Source: Noviherbaspirillum cavernae
GTDB taxonomy: Bacteria; Pseudomonadota; Gammaproteobacteria; Burkholderiales; Burkholderiaceae_D
Assembly (NCBI RefSeq): GCF_003590875.1
Contig: NZ_QYUN01000002.1
Span: forward strand, 1,488,001-1,552,000
Reading direction: 5' to 3'
DNA: 64,000 nucleotides
The notes under the pieces are model-generated. The model was not told the origin of the DNA and searched no databases. It saw only the letters and a program-made list of their open reading frames with translations. This document shows, piece by piece, positions 18,626-27,302 of the stretch. How positions within the stretch are numbered: position 1 is the first letter of the stretch; each line of letters begins with the position of its first letter. The translations under genes and the position numbers were made by a program.

Positions 18626-21178
18626 ATGAAAGCATCGAATACGAGGGGGACATTACTCAAATGGCCCTCAGCGAATCCCGTTCGGAATGATGCCGGGATT
18701 GAACAGCAGGGCGCAGGGACCAATAGTTCAGCTGACCCTGCTCCTGATCAAATCGCAAGCGGCCACTCTCGCGGTAAAGACAATGGCAGCATGCGCAGGC
18801 GCTTGTACGATCTAGTGAGAATCCGGCGGGATGATCATGCTGAACCCTCTGTTCCGACGCGGGATGATCTGCAGACGGACAATCAATTCCAGCCAGACAA
18901 TCAAGTAAACGCGCCCCATCTCAACCTGGATGAAAACCGCTTGCTGAACATATCCAGGGCGGACCTGAGCGACCTGCTTCCTGCGCTTTATGGCACGGCG
19001 CAGAATCTCGCCAATCTTGGCAATAATGCTCTCAGCGCCACATATCAACAACTTGCGGATCAGGCAAAGCAGCTTGCCGACGCGCCGCTTGAGTCGTTAA
19101 AGGCGCAATTTCTGCCTGCAGATGCGTTGAATCTGGGTCTGTCGAGCAGCATTTCTGCCGTAGTCTTGCCCTTGGCCTTCATTGCCTTGCGCGCCGGCAT
19201 CCGCGATACGCGGAAAGCAATTGAATCCAACGAAAAACTGAACGCCCGTGAACAGTTGACGCAGAACTATGTGCGAAATCTCAAGGCGTTGGCAGATGAC
19301 GCTGCGCGCGGAAATCTGCATCCTCTCCTTGGCCGGTATATCCATCTTGGCGAGCAGCAAGCCGAGTTGCTTCGTTTTGCAAAAAGCATGAACAAGCTGA
19401 GTGGCGTTATCTCAGCCTCGTCTGCCACATCGTCCGCGATTGTGATAATGCACGCCGGCGAGGAGCTCGTTGCCAAAGGCATCCTCGGCGTCGAGCACGG
19501 ATTCAATGCCGCGCAATTGGGTACTACCGCCGCTGGCGCGGCGACGGGTTTGAGCATTGCGGGAACGCTCGCATTGACGCCTCTGTACGGCATTGCCAGT
19601 ACTGCCATGGCGAGTACATTGACCTATAAGTCAGTCAAGAAGCAGAAGAACTTCCGAGCGGGCAAGGAGAAAGTCGATGCGTTCCTCAGGAATGAGATCA
19701 ATGCGGAATCCGTCCGCGATCAAAGGTACCGGCGTTTTTTGCAGACGAAACTGAGCCAACGGGCCAAATTCTTTCGTACAAATGTCATTTCCAATTCGGG
19801 TTTTCTGGCGGGGAGCATTGTTTATACGGGCACGTCGATTGCGAAAATGGCGATCGTGGCGGCGGCAATGACTGGCGCTGGAGTGGCGGCAGCCAATCCC
19901 GTTGGGGCTTCGGCATTGTTGGCAATGGGGATTGTCGGTGGATTGGTCATGGGTGCGGGGTCACTGAAATTCCTGCATTCAAACAGCAGGCAAAACCGTT
20001 ACGACCACTATCTCATTGCAGACGATCTGGAGCTGGAAAGGGAGTTTCTCCATGTCGTGGATATCATGCATCCCGATGGCAAATCCAGGGGATTCGGCAT
20101 GCGCGCGCACTTTTACGCCTTGATCTCTGCGCGGGAGTATCGCAGGCAGGGTCTCCTTGCCGAGATTGCCGAAGTTAACAACAAGTCCTATAAGCCGGTT
20201 CATTACTCGACAGATGGCGTCACTTTGCCTCCAAGGCAAAAGGCGGACGGTAGTGCATGGAAAAAAAACATACAGGCTCGTCTGGATACGGAACTCGTCA
20301 GGATGAAGGGTTTTTTAAAAGGAAAGCCCCGGCAGGCGAAGGAGGATGCACGAAAAGAATGGGGGAATAAATCGGACATGCTGACGTCATGGCCGGTACA
20401 ACGCTGGTTGGAGAATCCCGCTAATTTTCCTCGGCAGATCGATTTCATGAAGGCGGAAACGCGCGCACAACTTGCTTATCTTGAAGAAAAAATGGCGGCC
20501 CGCGGCGAGGTGTTCCGCCGCTTCGGCTCCAATACCGGCACGGCTGGTGAGCAATCGCGTCCGCAGGGAGCGAGTCAGGAGGAAAACGGCAATCAATTGT
20601 CAGCGCTGATCAATGATTTTTTGACGGGACAAGAGAATGCTGCGCAAAGAGATGCGCTGTTGGTCGAGCGTGGGCAGACTCTGATGGAGAGTCTCGACAG
20701 GATCAAAGAAGCTGGGGAGCAAACACCAGATGCCCAGGCATTGGAAAAACTGAAATCCGACTTTTTGCATTTGCAAACAGGAGATGTGCCCGATTCTGCC
20801 GAATCCGCCGCCGACACGCCTCAGGCGACAGATCACTTGTTTGCCAAATTCCTTCGCAGAGAGTCACCGAAGCGATACCGGGATTTAAGGGGCATCCTGA
20901 TTGAAACAGAGATCTTCGCCGCAAAATTGCGAAGCAGGGCAGAGATGGAGCCCGTACTGGCAAGGGAATCATCTGAAACACCCATCACACCGGCAGTCGG
21001 GACGCATGAACCTGAGCTGCCACCTGAGCTGCCGATTCACCGGCAATTCATGGCGGGGAAAGATCGCTCGTCAGCGCCTCAGCCATCGCCGAGTCCGGAG
21101 GAAAAAGATGTTCAAAAATGGCTCGCGAATTTCATTGACGGCGATCCTGACTTGAAGAAATTTTTTCGCACCGAGTAA
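18626..21178 (+). CDS. Unrecognised 850-aa protein with hydrophobic core, effector-like N-terminus
   Basis: I do not recognise this protein. The first 22 residues are rich in Ser/Asn/Thr/Lys with no acidic residue, then comes a polar Gln/Asp/Asn-rich stretch to about residue 110. Four Ala/Gly-rich hydrophobic stretches follow (about 170-195, 265-285, 305-340, 390-450), separated by charged helices such as KQAELL-type and KVDAFLRNEI segments. The last 300 residues are charged, helical and Pro-rich, ending at KKFFRTE. This plan resembles secreted effectors or translocators that insert in membranes; no catalytic motif is seen. The start at 18626 is chosen because AAGGGG lies 7 bases upstream; longer readings add Cys/Arg-rich residues of no clear kind. 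No secretion genes lie nearby. Confidence 0.8.
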   Translation: MKASNTRGTLLKWPSANPVRNDAGIEQQGAGTNSSADPAPDQIASGHSRGKDNGSMRRRLYDLVRIRRDDHAEPSVPTRDDLQTDNQFQPDNQVNAPHLNLDENRLLNISRADLSDLLPALYGTAQNLANLGNNALSATYQQLADQAKQLADAPLESLKAQFLPADALNLGLSSSISAVVLPLAFIALRAGIRDTRKAIESNEKLNAREQLTQNYVRNLKALADDAARGNLHPLLGRYIHLGEQQAELLRFAKSMNKLSGVISASSATSSAIVIMHAGEELVAKGILGVEHGFNAAQLGTTAAGAATGLSIAGTLALTPLYGIASTAMASTLTYKSVKKQKNFRAGKEKVDAFLRNEINAESVRDQRYRRFLQTKLSQRAKFFRTNVISNSGFLAGSIVYTGTSIAKMAIVAAAMTGAGVAAANPVGASALLAMGIVGGLVMGAGSLKFLHSNSRQNRYDHYLIADDLELEREFLHVVDIMHPDGKSRGFGMRAHFYALISAREYRRQGLLAEIAEVNNKSYKPVHYSTDGVTLPPRQKADGSAWKKNIQARLDTELVRMKGFLKGKPRQAKEDARKEWGNKSDMLTSWPVQRWLENPANFPRQIDFMKAETRAQLAYLEEKMAARGEVFRRFGSNTGTAGEQSRPQGASQEENGNQLSALINDFLTGQENAAQRDALLVERGQTLMESLDRIKEAGEQTPDAQALEKLKSDFLHLQTGDVPDSAESAADTPQATDHLFAKFLRRESPKRYRDLRGILIETEIFAAKLRSRAEMEPVLARESSETPITPAVGTHEPELPPELPIHRQFMAGKDRSSAPQPSPSPEEKDVQKWLANFIDGDPDLKKFFRTE

Positions 21179-21179
21179 A

Positions 21180-21213
21180 ACTGGCCGGGTACCCTCTGAC
21201 ATCAGGAGGCCAG
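21180..21213 (+). terminator. Possible hairpin terminator after the 850-aa gene
   Basis: CTGGCC near 21180 pairs with GGCCAG near 21208, with an imperfect inner stem (CCTCTGA/TCAGGAGG). No T tract follows directly, so the call is tentative. Confidence 0.35.
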
Positions 21214-21290
21214 GCTGATATTCTCTTTAACGAGTTGTGCCGGCTTTTGTCTTGAAAAGCACAAGTAAATCGTCATTACAGGAAAAATGC

Positions 21291-21569
21291 ATGTCTTCAA
21301 AACAATCTTTTTCGGAGTTCATGGAGCAGAAAAATGTCAGGCTGACGCTGGCGGCTGTGTGTGTCTATTTCGCAATCGGCGGTCTCTTTCAGCTGCTTAC
21401 CGGTGACAACGGCGCGGACTGGTTCCGTGGTGGAGGCGGATTTCTGCTGTGGGGTGGATGGGCTGTGATCAACGCGCTAAAGCCCTACGGACGGAGTGTT
21501 CCGGGTATCAATATCGCCGTCAACGCCGGTCTGGTGATGATCGTTGCCAGCTGGATCGCAAGGAATTGA
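21291..21569 (+). CDS. Small membrane protein, unknown
   Basis: 92 aa. After a polar start (MSSKQSFSEFMEQKN) there are three hydrophobic segments: about residues 18-35, 46-62 (Gly/Trp-rich, GGGGFLLWGGWAVI) and 70-88. The start ATG at 21291 has GGAAAA upstream. It lies 112 bases after the large unrecognised gene and may share its transcript. No family is recognised. Confidence 0.6.
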   Translation: MSSKQSFSEFMEQKNVRLTLAAVCVYFAIGGLFQLLTGDNGADWFRGGGGFLLWGGWAVINALKPYGRSVPGINIAVNAGLVMIVASWIARN

Positions 21570-21908
21570 AAAAAGCAATATTTGTCGGTCAAATTCATGG
21601 ATGTTTCACGCATTGCCAAACAGGAAACTCTCCGGATGCAAGCAGCAATCCTTGCGTTTTCGCAAGGAATACATTGCTTGCTGGAAGTACGATGAAGTCG
21701 GTCCCTTAAGGCCTCCCAGGAAGTTTTGCCCGCAACGCGCAAGCCTTGCGGGCTTTTTCTTGCGTTTTCGTTTTTCAGGCATGCAGAAATTTCTCGTGGA
21801 CGTAGGATTTTCCTGAGGCAAGTTTGAGAATTATCAAATACTTCAAAGCAAACATTTTGCATACTTTCCCATCAGAAAAATTCCCCCGTCCCCAAGCAAA
21901 ATAAAGCC
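21570..21908 (+). other. Intergenic region with two hairpins
   Basis: No gene is supported. It holds a stem-loop TCCTTGCG-TTTT-CGCAAGGA (21649-21668), inside a weaker outer stem, and a strong terminator at 21728-21758. Together they look like the end of the upstream transcript, or a short structured RNA; no promoter is clear. Confidence 0.5.
21728..21758 (+). terminator. Rho-independent terminator
   Basis: GCCCGCAA (21728-21735) pairs perfectly with TTGCGGGC (21746-21753) across a 10-base loop, followed by TTTTT. Confidence 0.85.
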
Positions 21909-22196
21909 ATGAAGAAAAAGCCAAGCACTGAAGCCATCATCGACGACCTCATTTCCGCAAGCTGCGCGGCAGATGCCAGCCCCCGTGAAAAACATGTGCT
22001 CCGCGAATCCCTGCGCGGTTTGGTGCGACTTGCAAAGGCGGAGCAGATGATGGAAATGAGGGCCGATGTGGACAAGCTTACCGGCGCAATCGCTGCGCGC
22101 GCTGCGCGGCGTCGTGCGAAGGCCTTGCTGCTCGCCCAGCGCTTGTCGTTTACGGCGGGCGACATGCAAAGGCAGCTGGAGTTCAGCCGCGGCTGA
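21909..22196 (+). CDS. Hypothetical helical protein, 95 aa
   Basis: An Ala/Arg/Leu-rich, probably all-helical cytosolic protein with no recognised domain. It starts MKKKPSTEAIIDDLI and has a strongly basic stretch AARAARRRAKALLLAQR. The Shine-Dalgarno is poor. It sits alone between a terminator and the DUF1178 gene. Residue composition and helix periodicity favour a real gene, but no family supports it. Confidence 0.5.
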   Translation: MKKKPSTEAIIDDLISASCAADASPREKHVLRESLRGLVRLAKAEQMMEMRADVDKLTGAIAARAARRRAKALLLAQRLSFTAGDMQRQLEFSRG

Positions 22197-22349
22197 CGTT
22201 CCCGCCGGCTGACATGCCGGACGGCATGCGCAGGTGCTGTGCGTGCCGTGGACGAGCCTGGCAAGCCGCAGGCCACTGTACTTCAAGCTTCGATGCGAAT
22301 CGGCATAAAATCCCGGTTCCGCAGCTCTTGTCGCACAGTACAGATGGCC

Positions 22350-22772
22350 ATGAAAGTCTATAACCTCGGTTGTGAGCATCAACATCGTTTCGAAGGCTGG
22401 TTTTCCTCTGAAGAGGATTGCAGCGCACAACTGGCGCGGCAAGAACTGGCGTGTCCCTTGTGCGGCAATCGAGGGATTGCCAGGCTTCCTTCCGCGCCGC
22501 GCCTGAACCTTGCCGGTATGCAGAAAGTAGAGTCTGACATTCAGAATCAGGTGCAGGAAAAATTGCTCGAATTCACTCGTCACATCGTCCGCAATACTGA
22601 AGACGTTGGCGATCGCTTTGCGGAAGAAGCGCGCCGCATCCACTACAACGAAATTCCGGAGCGCAGCATTCGAGGGACGGCGAGCGCCGATGAATGCGAG
22701 GCATTGGCGGACGAGGGCATCGGTGTGCTGCAATTGCCCATGCCGGCGGTGTCGAAGCAAACGCTGCAATAG
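22350..22772 (+). CDS. DUF1178 family protein
   Basis: 140 aa. The family-typical opening MKVYNLGCEHQHRFEGWF is followed by SSEED and a CPLCG knuckle that, with the early Cys/His, could bind zinc. The middle carries HIVRNTEDVGDRFAEEAR and the end IGVLQLP, both typical of DUF1178. No function is established for the family. An ATG at 22344 gives two extra residues; 22350 matches the family start. Confidence 0.88.
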   Translation: MKVYNLGCEHQHRFEGWFSSEEDCSAQLARQELACPLCGNRGIARLPSAPRLNLAGMQKVESDIQNQVQEKLLEFTRHIVRNTEDVGDRFAEEARRIHYNEIPERSIRGTASADECEALADEGIGVLQLPMPAVSKQTLQ

Positions 22773-23088
22773 ACAGTACACGTTTGCGCATGCCATTGAC
22801 TGACGTCAATGTGCGACGCCTTTGGCGATGATTCCGGGGGCGCGGCGAGAACAACGTTCTCTCGGCATGCCGACGTCCATTGAACATTGCTGTTTTTCAT
22901 CCCGCTTCACATCTTGATTTCACATCCTGATTCCTCTTCTACGAGGATCGTTGATCCATCCTTTTTCTGCAGTCAACAACGCGCAATTCACCTGCCATAG
23001 TGGCTGCAAATTAATTGAACATACGTTCGCAAATTCCGCTATTATTTAGAACGGTCGTGCTTTTTAGCCGCAATCATGAGGAGACAGC
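22773..23088 (+). promoter_or_regulatory. Control region of the acyl-CoA operon
   Basis: 316 bases without a gene. Near the 3' end are two palindromes, GAACATACGTTC (23017-23028) and AGAACGGTCGTGCT (23048-23061). A GAGGAGA ribosome binding site lies just before the ATG at 23089. Confidence 0.6.
23048..23061. promoter_or_regulatory. Putative repressor operator, copy 1
   Basis: AGAACGGTCGTGCT has an ACGGTCGT core with inverted symmetry and lies 28 bases before the first acyl-CoA dehydrogenase ATG. It matches 12 of 14 bases of the palindrome AGTACGGTCGTACT at 29753-29766, in front of the facing gene cluster. Binding by a TetR-type regulator is inference; no regulator gene is in the window. Confidence 0.5.
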
Positions 23089-24285
23089 ATGGATTTGAAT
23101 TACACGGCGGATGATCTGGCTTTCCGCGATAGCGTTCGCGCCTTTCTGGACGCGAGCCTGCCCAAGGACCTGCAGGACAAGGTGCTGAATCACAAGCGCC
23201 TGTCGAAGGAGGATATCGTCCGCTGGCACAAGATCGTCGCCAAACAGGGCTGGGTCGGCACCGGCTGGCCGGTCGAGCATGGCGGCACCGGCTGGTCTCC
23301 CGTGCAGCGTCACATCTGGGAAGAAGAGTGCGCGCGCGCCGGCACGCCGCCGATCCTGCCGTTCGGCGTCAACATGGTGGCGCCGGTCATCATGGCTTTC
23401 GGCAACGAAGCGCAGAAGCGGCACTATCTGCCGCGCATCCTGAGTTGCGAAGACTGGTGGTGCCAGGGTTATTCCGAACCGGGTTCCGGCTCGGATCTGG
23501 CATCACTCAAAACCCGCGCCGAGCGTCAAGGCGATCACTACATTGTCAACGGTCAGAAGACATGGACCACGCTGGCGCAACATGCCGACATGATTTTCTG
23601 CCTGGTGCGTACCGATCCGAACGCACGCAAGCAGGAAGGTATCTCGTTCCTGCTGATCGACATGAAGACGCCGGGCATCACGGTGCGGCCGATCATCATG
23701 CTCGACGAAGACCATGAAGTGAATGAAGTCTTCTTCGACAACGTGAAGGTTCCTGTACAGAACCTGATCGGCGAAGAAAACAAGGGCTGGACGTACGCGA
23801 AATACCTGCTCGGCCACGAGCGCACCAATATCGCTGCAGTGGGCCGCGCCAAGCGCGAACTGCTGTTTCTCAAGCGTGTCGCCAACGAGCAGCGCAAGAA
23901 CGGCAAGCCCTTGCTGGAAGATCCGGTGTTCGCAAGCAAGGTTGCCAGCCTCGAAATCGAAATCATGGCGCTGGAAATGACGGTGTTGCGTGTGCTGTCG
24001 CTGGAGAGCGCCAAGCGCGGCCCGGGACCGGAAGCGTCGATGCTGAAGGTGAAGGGTACCGAGGTGCAGCAGATGCTGACAGAACTGATGGTGGAAGCCG
24101 TGGGACCATATGCGTTGCCGTTCGACGCGACGTATCTCGAAGGTGAGCGCGAACACAGCATCGCGCAGGACGACGATGCCGCACCACTTGCGCCGTACTA
24201 CTTCAACTACCGCAAGACATCGATCTACGGCGGCTCCAACGAAATTCAGAAAAACATCATCACCCAGATGATTCTGGGACTGTGA
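23089..24285 (+). CDS. Acyl-CoA dehydrogenase (probably catalytic subunit)
   Basis: FAD enzyme of the acyl-CoA dehydrogenase family, 398 aa, introducing an alpha-beta double bond in an acyl-CoA. Visible are WCQGYSEPGSGSDLASL (flavin/substrate loop), TWTTLAQHAD, and the C-terminal IYGGSNEIQKNI. The usual Glu of the YEGT motif is Gly here, but GHERTNIAAV carries a Glu-Arg at the position used by isovaleryl-CoA-type enzymes. It is followed after 7 bases by a second dehydrogenase and by two MaoC proteins, so it probably acts on one acyl-CoA as part of a short pathway. The substrate is unknown. Confidence 0.93.
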   Translation: MDLNYTADDLAFRDSVRAFLDASLPKDLQDKVLNHKRLSKEDIVRWHKIVAKQGWVGTGWPVEHGGTGWSPVQRHIWEEECARAGTPPILPFGVNMVAPVIMAFGNEAQKRHYLPRILSCEDWWCQGYSEPGSGSDLASLKTRAERQGDHYIVNGQKTWTTLAQHADMIFCLVRTDPNARKQEGISFLLIDMKTPGITVRPIIMLDEDHEVNEVFFDNVKVPVQNLIGEENKGWTYAKYLLGHERTNIAAVGRAKRELLFLKRVANEQRKNGKPLLEDPVFASKVASLEIEIMALEMTVLRVLSLESAKRGPGPEASMLKVKGTEVQQMLTELMVEAVGPYALPFDATYLEGEREHSIAQDDDAAPLAPYYFNYRKTSIYGGSNEIQKNIITQMILGL

Positions 24286-24292
24286 GGCGACC

Positions 24293-25432
24293 ATGAACTT
24301 CAATATCACGCAAGAGCAGCAACAATTCGCCGATGCCCTGCGCCGCTGGGTCGACAAGGATTATTCCTTCGAGCATCGCAACAAGATCATCCATTCGGAG
24401 CAAGGCGTGTCCGGCGAGGCTTGGGCGACGCTGGTGGAACTCGGCATGACGGCATTGCCGGTTCCTGAGGAGCAGGGCGGCTTCAATGGTTCCGCGATTG
24501 ACATGATGGTAGTGATGCAGGAACTGGGTCGCGGCCTCGTCGTCGAGCCTTACTTCGCTACTGTGCTGGGCGCGCAGTTCCTGAAGCTGGCTGGTGGACA
24601 GGAAGCGTTGCTGGAACAGGTCGCCGGCGGCGAGTTGAAGCTCGCGGCCGCGCTCGGCGAAAAGCAATCCCGCTACGAAATGTTCGACATCGCAACGACG
24701 GCGAAAAAGAATGGTGACGGATATGTCCTCAATGGCACCAAGACGGTAGTGATCCACGGCGGGCAGGCAGACAAGCTGATCGTGTCGGCGCGCACCGGAA
24801 GCGGACAGCGCGACACCAGCGGCATTTCCTTGTTCGTCGTGCCGGCCGATGCTGCGGGAGTGTCGCGGCGCGATTACCGTACGATCGATGGCCAGCGCGC
24901 AGCCGATATCACGTTCTCGAACGTGCAGATGCCCGCCAGCGCATTGCTCGGCAAGGAAGGCGCGGGTTGGGACATTCTGGAAGCTGCAACGGACTATGGC
25001 GCGACGCTGTTGTGCGCAGAAGCAGTCGGTGCGATGGAGGCGCTCAACGCCGCCACGCTCGAATACCTGAAGACCCGCCAGCAGTTCGGCGTGCCGATCG
25101 GTAAATTCCAGGCATTGCAGCATCGCATGGCAGAAATGTTCATGCAGATGGAACAGGCGCGCTCGATGGCGACGCTGGCTGCGGTAAAGGTCGCGTCTTC
25201 CGATCCGGAAGAGCGCCGCCGCACCGTGTCCGCCGCCAAGGCGCGCATCGGGCAGGCTGCCAAATACGTTGGCCAGCAGGCGGTGCAACTGCATGGCGGC
25301 ATGGGCGTGACCAATGAATTGCCGGCGGCGCATCACTTCAAGCGCCTGACGATGATCGATGTGACGCTGGGCGACACCGACTATCATTTGGCGCGATTCG
25401 CGGCACAGCCAGGCTTCAAAAAATCGGCTTGA
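24293..25432 (+). CDS. Acyl-CoA dehydrogenase-like protein (probable partner subunit)
   Basis: 379 aa, acyl-CoA dehydrogenase fold (N-terminal helical domain, middle beta domain with NGTKTVVIHGGQADKL, C-terminal helices with QLHGGMGVTNELPAAHHF). Neither usual catalytic Glu position is obvious: the helix reads AATDYGATLLCAEAVG and the C-terminal loop LGDTDYHLARF. Adjacent unequal pairs of this kind form heterotetramers in mycobacterial steroid catabolism, with one active type of subunit; applying that here is inference. Next come two MaoC genes in the same operon. Confidence 0.9.
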   Translation: MNFNITQEQQQFADALRRWVDKDYSFEHRNKIIHSEQGVSGEAWATLVELGMTALPVPEEQGGFNGSAIDMMVVMQELGRGLVVEPYFATVLGAQFLKLAGGQEALLEQVAGGELKLAAALGEKQSRYEMFDIATTAKKNGDGYVLNGTKTVVIHGGQADKLIVSARTGSGQRDTSGISLFVVPADAAGVSRRDYRTIDGQRAADITFSNVQMPASALLGKEGAGWDILEAATDYGATLLCAEAVGAMEALNAATLEYLKTRQQFGVPIGKFQALQHRMAEMFMQMEQARSMATLAAVKVASSDPEERRRTVSAAKARIGQAAKYVGQQAVQLHGGMGVTNELPAAHHFKRLTMIDVTLGDTDYHLARFAAQPGFKKSA

Positions 25433-25460
25433 CGTTTTCACTTGAACGGGAGAGGGCGGC

Positions 25461-25931
25461 ATGTCGCAACTGAAGTGGTACTTTGAAGATTTTGAAGTCG
25501 GCAAGACCATCGCGGTCGGGTCTTGCACTGTGTCGGAAGAAGAGATCATCGAGTTTGCAACCAAGTTCGATCCTCAACCCTTTCATGTCGACAAGGCCGC
25601 CGCTGCGCAGTCCATGTACGGCGGCATCATCGCCAGCGGCTGGCACACCTGCGGCATGATCATGCGCCTGATGGTGGATGGCTTTCTGAAGGAAGCCGCG
25701 AGCCTCGGTTCGCCGGGCGTGGATGAGATCCGGTGGCTGAAGCCGGTGCGCGGCGGCGACACGCTGACAGTCACCACCACTGCGCTGGAGTCGCGTCCGT
25801 CCGGCAGTCGACCGGATCGCGGCGTCATCACCACTTCGTGGGAAGCCAGGAACCAGCACGGTGAACTGGTGGCGACGGTGAAGGGCATGGGCATGTTCCA
25901 GCGCCGTCCGAAACCCGCAAACCTCGAATAA
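25461..25931 (+). CDS. MaoC-family enoyl-CoA hydratase
   Basis: Hot-dog fold protein, 156 aa. The hydratase-2 pattern is present: [17 protein letters not shown] supplies the Asp and His, then [10 protein letters not shown]. It likely hydrates the enoyl-CoA produced by the upstream dehydrogenase pair. GGGAGAGGGCGGC precedes the ATG. It lies in the same operon, 28 bases from the preceding gene. Confidence 0.92.
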   Translation: MSQLKWYFEDFEVGKTIAVGSCTVSEEEIIEFATKFDPQPFHVDKAAAAQSMYGGIIASGWHTCGMIMRLMVDGFLKEAASLGSPGVDEIRWLKPVRGGDTLTVTTTALESRPSGSRPDRGVITTSWEARNQHGELVATVKGMGMFQRRPKPANLE

Positions 25932-25945
25932 GAATTGGAGACAAT

Positions 25946-26401
25946 ATGCGCGAAATCTCGTCCCTCGCGGAATTGAAAAGCCTGGTTGGTCAGGAAGTGG
26001 CGGTATCGGATTGGGTGCAGATCACCCAGGAACGCGTGCAGCTGTTTGCGGATGCCACCGGCGATCATCAGTGGATCCATCTCGATGTCGAACGCTGCAA
26101 GAAAGAGTCGCCGTTTGGCGGCACCATCGCGCACGGATTTCTGACCTTGTCGCTGTTGCCGATGTTGATGGAGCACACCGTTCGCATGAGCGATGTGAAG
26201 ATGATGGTGAACTACGGCTTGAACAAGGTCCGCTTTCCGGCGCCGGTGCCGGTCGGGAGCAAGGTGCGCGGACGGATGGCTCTGCTGAGTGTCGAGGATA
26301 TTCCGGGCGGCGCGCAGGTGACATGGCAAGTCACGATCGAATGCGAAGGCGGCGACAAGCCGGTGTGCGTCGCGGAATTGATCGGACGACGATACGGCTG
26401 A
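25946..26401 (+). CDS. MaoC-family dehydratase (NodN/PhaJ-like)
   Basis: 151 aa, hot-dog fold. FADATGDHQWIHLD contains the Asp/His catalytic pair, and PFGGTIAHGFLTLSLLP the substrate helix. Two unlike MaoC proteins side by side may pair or act on different chain lengths; which is unknown. It is the last gene of the + operon and is followed by a shared terminator. Confidence 0.92.
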   Translation: MREISSLAELKSLVGQEVAVSDWVQITQERVQLFADATGDHQWIHLDVERCKKESPFGGTIAHGFLTLSLLPMLMEHTVRMSDVKMMVNYGLNKVRFPAPVPVGSKVRGRMALLSVEDIPGGAQVTWQVTIECEGGDKPVCVAELIGRRYG

Positions 26402-26445
26402 TGGAATGTCTTGTCAGGTGCGCTCTGCAGGCGTACCTGATAAGG

Positions 26446-26468
26446 CAGAGCGTCGTTGCGACGCTCTG
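26446..26468. terminator. Hairpin terminator between converging operons
   Basis: CAGAGCGTCG and CGACGCTCTG form a 10-bp stem with a 3-base loop between the MaoC gene (+) and the GST gene (-). Weak T-rich sequence follows on +. It is probably used by both strands. Confidence 0.7.
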
Positions 26469-26477
26469 TGTTTCCGC

Positions 26478-27167
26478 TCAATGCTTCTCATACTGCGTCC
26501 TGCCAAACAGGATTTCCTTCGCCTTGTCGTCGAATGGCTTGCTGCTGTTTGCCAGCACTTCCACTCCGCGCTTGACGGCGGACCGCTCGCTGATCTCATC
26601 GAACCAGCGTTTCGCATGCGGGAAGTCGCTCCAGTCGACGCCCTGATTCTTCCATGAACGCAGCCACGGAAACGTCGCGATGTCGGCGATTGTGTACTCG
26701 TCGCCTGCGAGATAGGCATTCTTCGAAAGCTGCGTGTCGATCACGCCGTATAGCCGGTGTGTCTCGTTCGTGTAGCGGTTGACCGCGTACTCGATTTTCT
26801 CCGGCGCGTAGACGCGGAAATGATGCGCCTGGCCGAGCATCGGGCCGACGCCGCCCATCTGGAACATCACCCACTGCAGCGTCGTGAATCTTTCACGGTC
26901 GGTGCGACCGAGGAATTTGCCGGTCTTGGATGCCAGATACACCAGGATCGCGCCGGATTCGAACAGCGACATCGGTTTACCGTCCGGTCCTTGCGGATCG
27001 ACGATGGCGGGAATCTTGTTGTTCGGCGAGATCGCAAGGAACTCCGGCTTGAACTGGTCGCCGGCGCCGATGTTGATGTGGTGAATGCGGTAGGGCAGTC
27101 CGCATTCCTCCAGCATGATGTGGACCTTGTGGCCGTTGGGAGTCGCTGCGGAATAGACGTCGATCAT
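26478..27167 (-). CDS. Glutathione S-transferase, YfcG/Nu-class-like
   Basis: 229 aa. The thioredoxin-like N-terminal domain starts MIDVYSAATPNGHKVHIMLEE, with the TPN region typical of Nu-class (YfcG) enzymes having disulfide reductase activity; NNKIPAIVD holds the cis-Pro, and ESGAILVYLA binds glutathione. The C-terminal helical domain includes GDEYTIADIATFPWLRSW. It is the distal gene of the minus acyl-CoA cluster. Its exact substrate cannot be read from sequence. Confidence 0.92.
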   Translation of the reverse strand: MIDVYSAATPNGHKVHIMLEECGLPYRIHHINIGAGDQFKPEFLAISPNNKIPAIVDPQGPDGKPMSLFESGAILVYLASKTGKFLGRTDRERFTTLQWVMFQMGGVGPMLGQAHHFRVYAPEKIEYAVNRYTNETHRLYGVIDTQLSKNAYLAGDEYTIADIATFPWLRSWKNQGVDWSDFPHAKRWFDEISERSAVKRGVEVLANSSKPFDDKAKEILFGRTQYEKH

Positions 27168-27302
27168 GTTTCCTCTCCTGTAGATGGCATATGGCGATGG
27201 TGGAACCTCGAACTTCTGCAGGGATTATGCAGAACTTCGAGATTCCGTGCCGTGCGCCGGTCGGCAGGAGAGGACGCCTGCGGGCTACCCTGTGAAGGGC
27301 GC

